DNA from: Cognatundibacterium squillarum
GTDB lineage: Bacteria; Pseudomonadota; Gammaproteobacteria; Burkholderiales; Burkholderiaceae_D
Assembly: GCF_014652435.1 (NCBI RefSeq)
Contig: NZ_BMYU01000001.1
Coordinates: 558,001 to 622,000 of the forward strand
DNA length: 64,000 nt
Direction: 5' to 3'
The notes below the pieces were generated by a model. The model was not told the origin of the DNA. It saw nothing but the letters and a program-made list of their open reading frames with translations, and made no database searches. Below, one piece after another: positions 62,388-64,000 of the stretch. Positions within the stretch are counted from its first letter, which is position 1; every line of letters starts with the position of its first letter. Both the position numbers and the translations under genes were made by a program.

Positions 62388-63164
62388 ATGCGGCTTGTGG
62401 GCGCTTTCTGCCATTACCAGTTTACGCAAGCGGTTTGCCTGCGCTTCCGGCAGATCGACAATTTCAAAGCCCAGCTCCAGATTCTGACCGCGATGCACCT
62501 TGTTACGCAGGCGCGCACTGACCTGAAAACTCTGACCGTCTTTAATCATCAGGTCTGCCACACAGTGCTGGTCCATCATTTCAAAAAAATGCGACTCTTC
62601 CCGGACGCCAGCAACTAACCGGAAACCGCGCTCGCTGAAATCGCGTAACTGACAACGGAATTCACGCAGCTGCTGATCCAGTATCCTGACTGTGGAACGA
62701 CTGTCCGTGACGTAAATACGCAAATAACGCCGGAATTCAGACATCAGCAACTTGTCCGGCAGCTGAAAATGCCAGTGCAGTGCCGCATCGTTTTGCTCAC
62801 TTTGCAGCAGCGTGGTTTGCGCCAGATAATTTTTGATGCCGTCCGAAAACGCCATGTTCAACGCCTGACCATCAGCTGCCGGCATACCGGGTGCCTGACT
62901 GGCGGCAACCAGCACCGCGGATTCTGATGCATGCATTTGTATAAAATTACCGTGAAGTACGGTGATATTTTCATCCATCAGCAATCGCACGCCTGCACGT
63001 CTTTCACACAATGCACTGAAAATATCCCGCAGCGTTTCCTCCCCTGCAATGACAGGATCTGCGTCACGCGCAGTATTCGCCGTCAAATCTTGTCCCGTAC
63101 CTTTACCGGCATCCGGACTCTCCAAGGTCAGCACGGAATATATCCGTTTCCACCAGCCTGCCAT
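62379..63164 (-). CDS. YcgR-like PilZ-domain protein (c-di-GMP receptor)
   Basis: A 261-residue protein. The N-terminal YcgR-like domain covers residues about 50-140. The PilZ domain starts at RRYLRIY (near 148), with the RxxxR motif, and has DFSERG (DxSxxG) near residue 178, the two motifs that bind cyclic di-GMP. Such proteins act as brakes on flagellar or pilus motility, which fits a strain with type IV pili. The ATG at 63164 is preferred by its purine-rich leader and coherent start. It converges on yeiH. Confidence 0.85.
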   Translation of the reverse strand: MAGWWKRIYSVLTLESPDAGKGTGQDLTANTARDADPVIAGEETLRDIFSALCERRAGVRLLMDENITVLHGNFIQMHASESAVLVAASQAPGMPAADGQALNMAFSDGIKNYLAQTTLLQSEQNDAALHWHFQLPDKLLMSEFRRYLRIYVTDSRSTVRILDQQLREFRCQLRDFSERGFRLVAGVREESHFFEMMDQHCVADLMIKDGQSFQVSARLRNKVHRGQNLELGFEIVDLPEAQANRLRKLVMAESAHKPHLR

Positions 63165-63497
63165 TACCCTGCAACCTTTTTCTTCATTTTGTTTCCACTT
63201 CGCGTTTAGCGAAGCACCATGGTCCTGCTGTACTTTTATCAAAGCAGCGACACCATATCCTGTTCGCCTGTGCTCCGCAATCTTATGCACAGTTTTTCAA
63301 TCATCTGTCGCAATTTACGTAGTAATTTACGCATACTCCGGTGTCCCGCCGACGGCCGGGAATGCTTCATGCAGTCCTTTCGTATCAGGATGGCCGATAA
63401 TTTCAGTTGCGTTGTTAATTTCTGTTAATGTGATATTAAAGAGATAAAATGCAGTCAGCCTTGCAAAGCGTCGCGCAGACGCATTAGGAGAGAATAA
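63165..63497. other. Gene-free divergent region between PilZ and Hpt genes
   Basis: 333 bp containing the promoters of two divergent signalling genes. Short frames in it lack domains. A GC-rich GCGTCGCGCAGACGC hairpin lies just before the Hpt gene's RBS. Confidence 0.5.
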
Positions 63498-63824
63498 ATG
63501 ACTTCTGTCTTCGATTACACGCTCGCATTACAACACGCAGATCAGGAAATTGTACAAATTATGCGTGCGCCGTTTCTGGCGGCCTTACCCCAGTATATGC
63601 AGGAAATTGAATCAGCATTAGCAGAGCTGCGCCATGATGATTTACGCAGACATGCCCACACGCTGAAGGGTCTGGCAGGGAATTTTTCAGCTGAGCCTGT
63701 GGTTTTACTATGTCTTCAGCTTGAGGTGCTGGGGCAACAAAAACGCGCCGAACTGGGAATTGCGTCCATGCCTTTGCTGCGAAAAGAAGTAAGCGCGCTG
63801 GAGGCAGCCCTCAGCGCGACCTGA
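63498..63824 (+). CDS. Hpt-domain phosphotransfer protein
   Basis: A 108-residue, all-helical single-domain protein. The phosphoacceptor His is in RRHAHTLKGLAGNF (near residue 54), matching the HPt motif HxLKGxA. It relays phosphoryl groups between hybrid kinases and response regulators. RBS AGGAGA is 6-7 bases before the ATG. The partner kinase is not adjacent; the next gene codes for a PhoR-like kinase that does not normally use Hpt proteins. Confidence 0.88.
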   Translation: MTSVFDYTLALQHADQEIVQIMRAPFLAALPQYMQEIESALAELRHDDLRRHAHTLKGLAGNFSAEPVVLLCLQLEVLGQQKRAELGIASMPLLRKEVSALEAALSAT

Positions 63825-63843
63825 CTACTGCCGTTGCGGCGCA

Positions 63844-64000
63844 TTATCCCTGCGTGTGCGCCGCAGACAGCGGGAATTGCACGCTGAACTGACTGCCCAC
63901 ATCTGGTGTGGAATCAATCATCAGTTGCGCATGGTGACGCAGCAAAACATGCTTCACAATCGCCAGACCCAGACCGGTTCCCTGCGTTTCACGCGAACGG
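63844..64000 (-). CDS. phoR: PhoR-like sensor histidine kinase (C-terminal fragment, cut by window edge)
   Basis: Only the last 51 codons are visible. They form the end of an HATPase_c domain: GTGLGLAIVKHVLLRHHAQL, then DVGSQFSVQFP. This G2-box plus the HVLLRH stretch is typical of PhoR, the phosphate-regulon sensor of betaproteobacteria. Head and sensing domains lie outside the window. The phoB gene would be expected further to the right. Confidence 0.7.
   Translation of the reverse strand, partial: RSRETQGTGLGLAIVKHVLLRHHAQLMIDSTPDVGSQFSVQFPLSAAHTQG

Overview
The window reads as chromosomal DNA of a mid-GC betaproteobacterium, most likely in the Burkholderiales and perhaps near Oxalobacteraceae. 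The basis is a class I aerobic-type fumarase, the style of MetG, PhoR, ArgP/ArgO and YeiE/YeiH, tandem type IV pilins with a sigma-54 promoter, and the abundance of LysR regulators diverging from their targets. No phage, transposase, CRISPR array, tRNA or rRNA was recognised. The left edge cuts a fumarase gene and the right edge cuts a PhoR-like kinase.

Layout. 0-4.5 kb: fumarase, glutamate racemase (murI), two tandem pilA genes behind a sigma-54 promoter, and the ArgO-like exporter. 4.5-12.9 kb: ArgP and two further LysR regulators, each facing an enzyme gene (zinc-type quinone oxidoreductase; two tandem dienelactone-hydrolase-like enzymes), then a MAPEG protein and an aromatic aminotransferase. 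13.4-16.8 kb: a three-gene run of a small secreted protein, a nucleoside hydrolase and a secreted protein with one CxxCH haem motif. 17.2-26.5 kb: a large exported beta-propeller/amidohydrolase, a TonB-dependent receptor and a CBM9/DUF5916 outer-membrane protein.

26.6-31.6 kb is a tight five-gene operon matching the lower part of 4-hydroxyproline catabolism: three-subunit flavin dehydrogenase, DHDPS-family deaminase and ketoglutarate-semialdehyde dehydrogenase. The 2-epimerase is absent from the window. 32.2-38.2 kb holds an FGGY kinase, a GlpD-type glycerol-3-phosphate dehydrogenase and a flavoprotein that looks like alkyl-DHAP synthase, facing an AraC regulator. I infer that this cluster may dismantle glycerol ethers. 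38.3-39.8 kb is an overlapping JmjC/cupin plus GNAT pair. 39.9-43.9 kb couples a GlpV-like (glycerol-type) binding protein to a Cache-PAS histidine kinase, with no permease genes.

44.4-52.5 kb holds an ImpA-type mucin-protease lipoprotein, an M29-like metallopeptidase, two small proteins (one a degenerate receiver) and a two-component system. Three copies of one palindromic motif lie in the intergenic gaps there. 52.8-57.2 kb is housekeeping (metG, a GNAT enzyme, aminopeptidase P). 57.3-59.1 kb is AT-rich and holds a TraB/GumN protein and a tiny membrane protein. The window ends with a HEAT-like protein between two near-identical 128-bp repeats, YeiE/YeiH, a YcgR-like PilZ protein, an Hpt protein and the partial PhoR.

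At least five, possibly six, intergenic spots carry members of one dispersed repeat family of about 100-130 bp. It is the clearest non-coding structure in the window.
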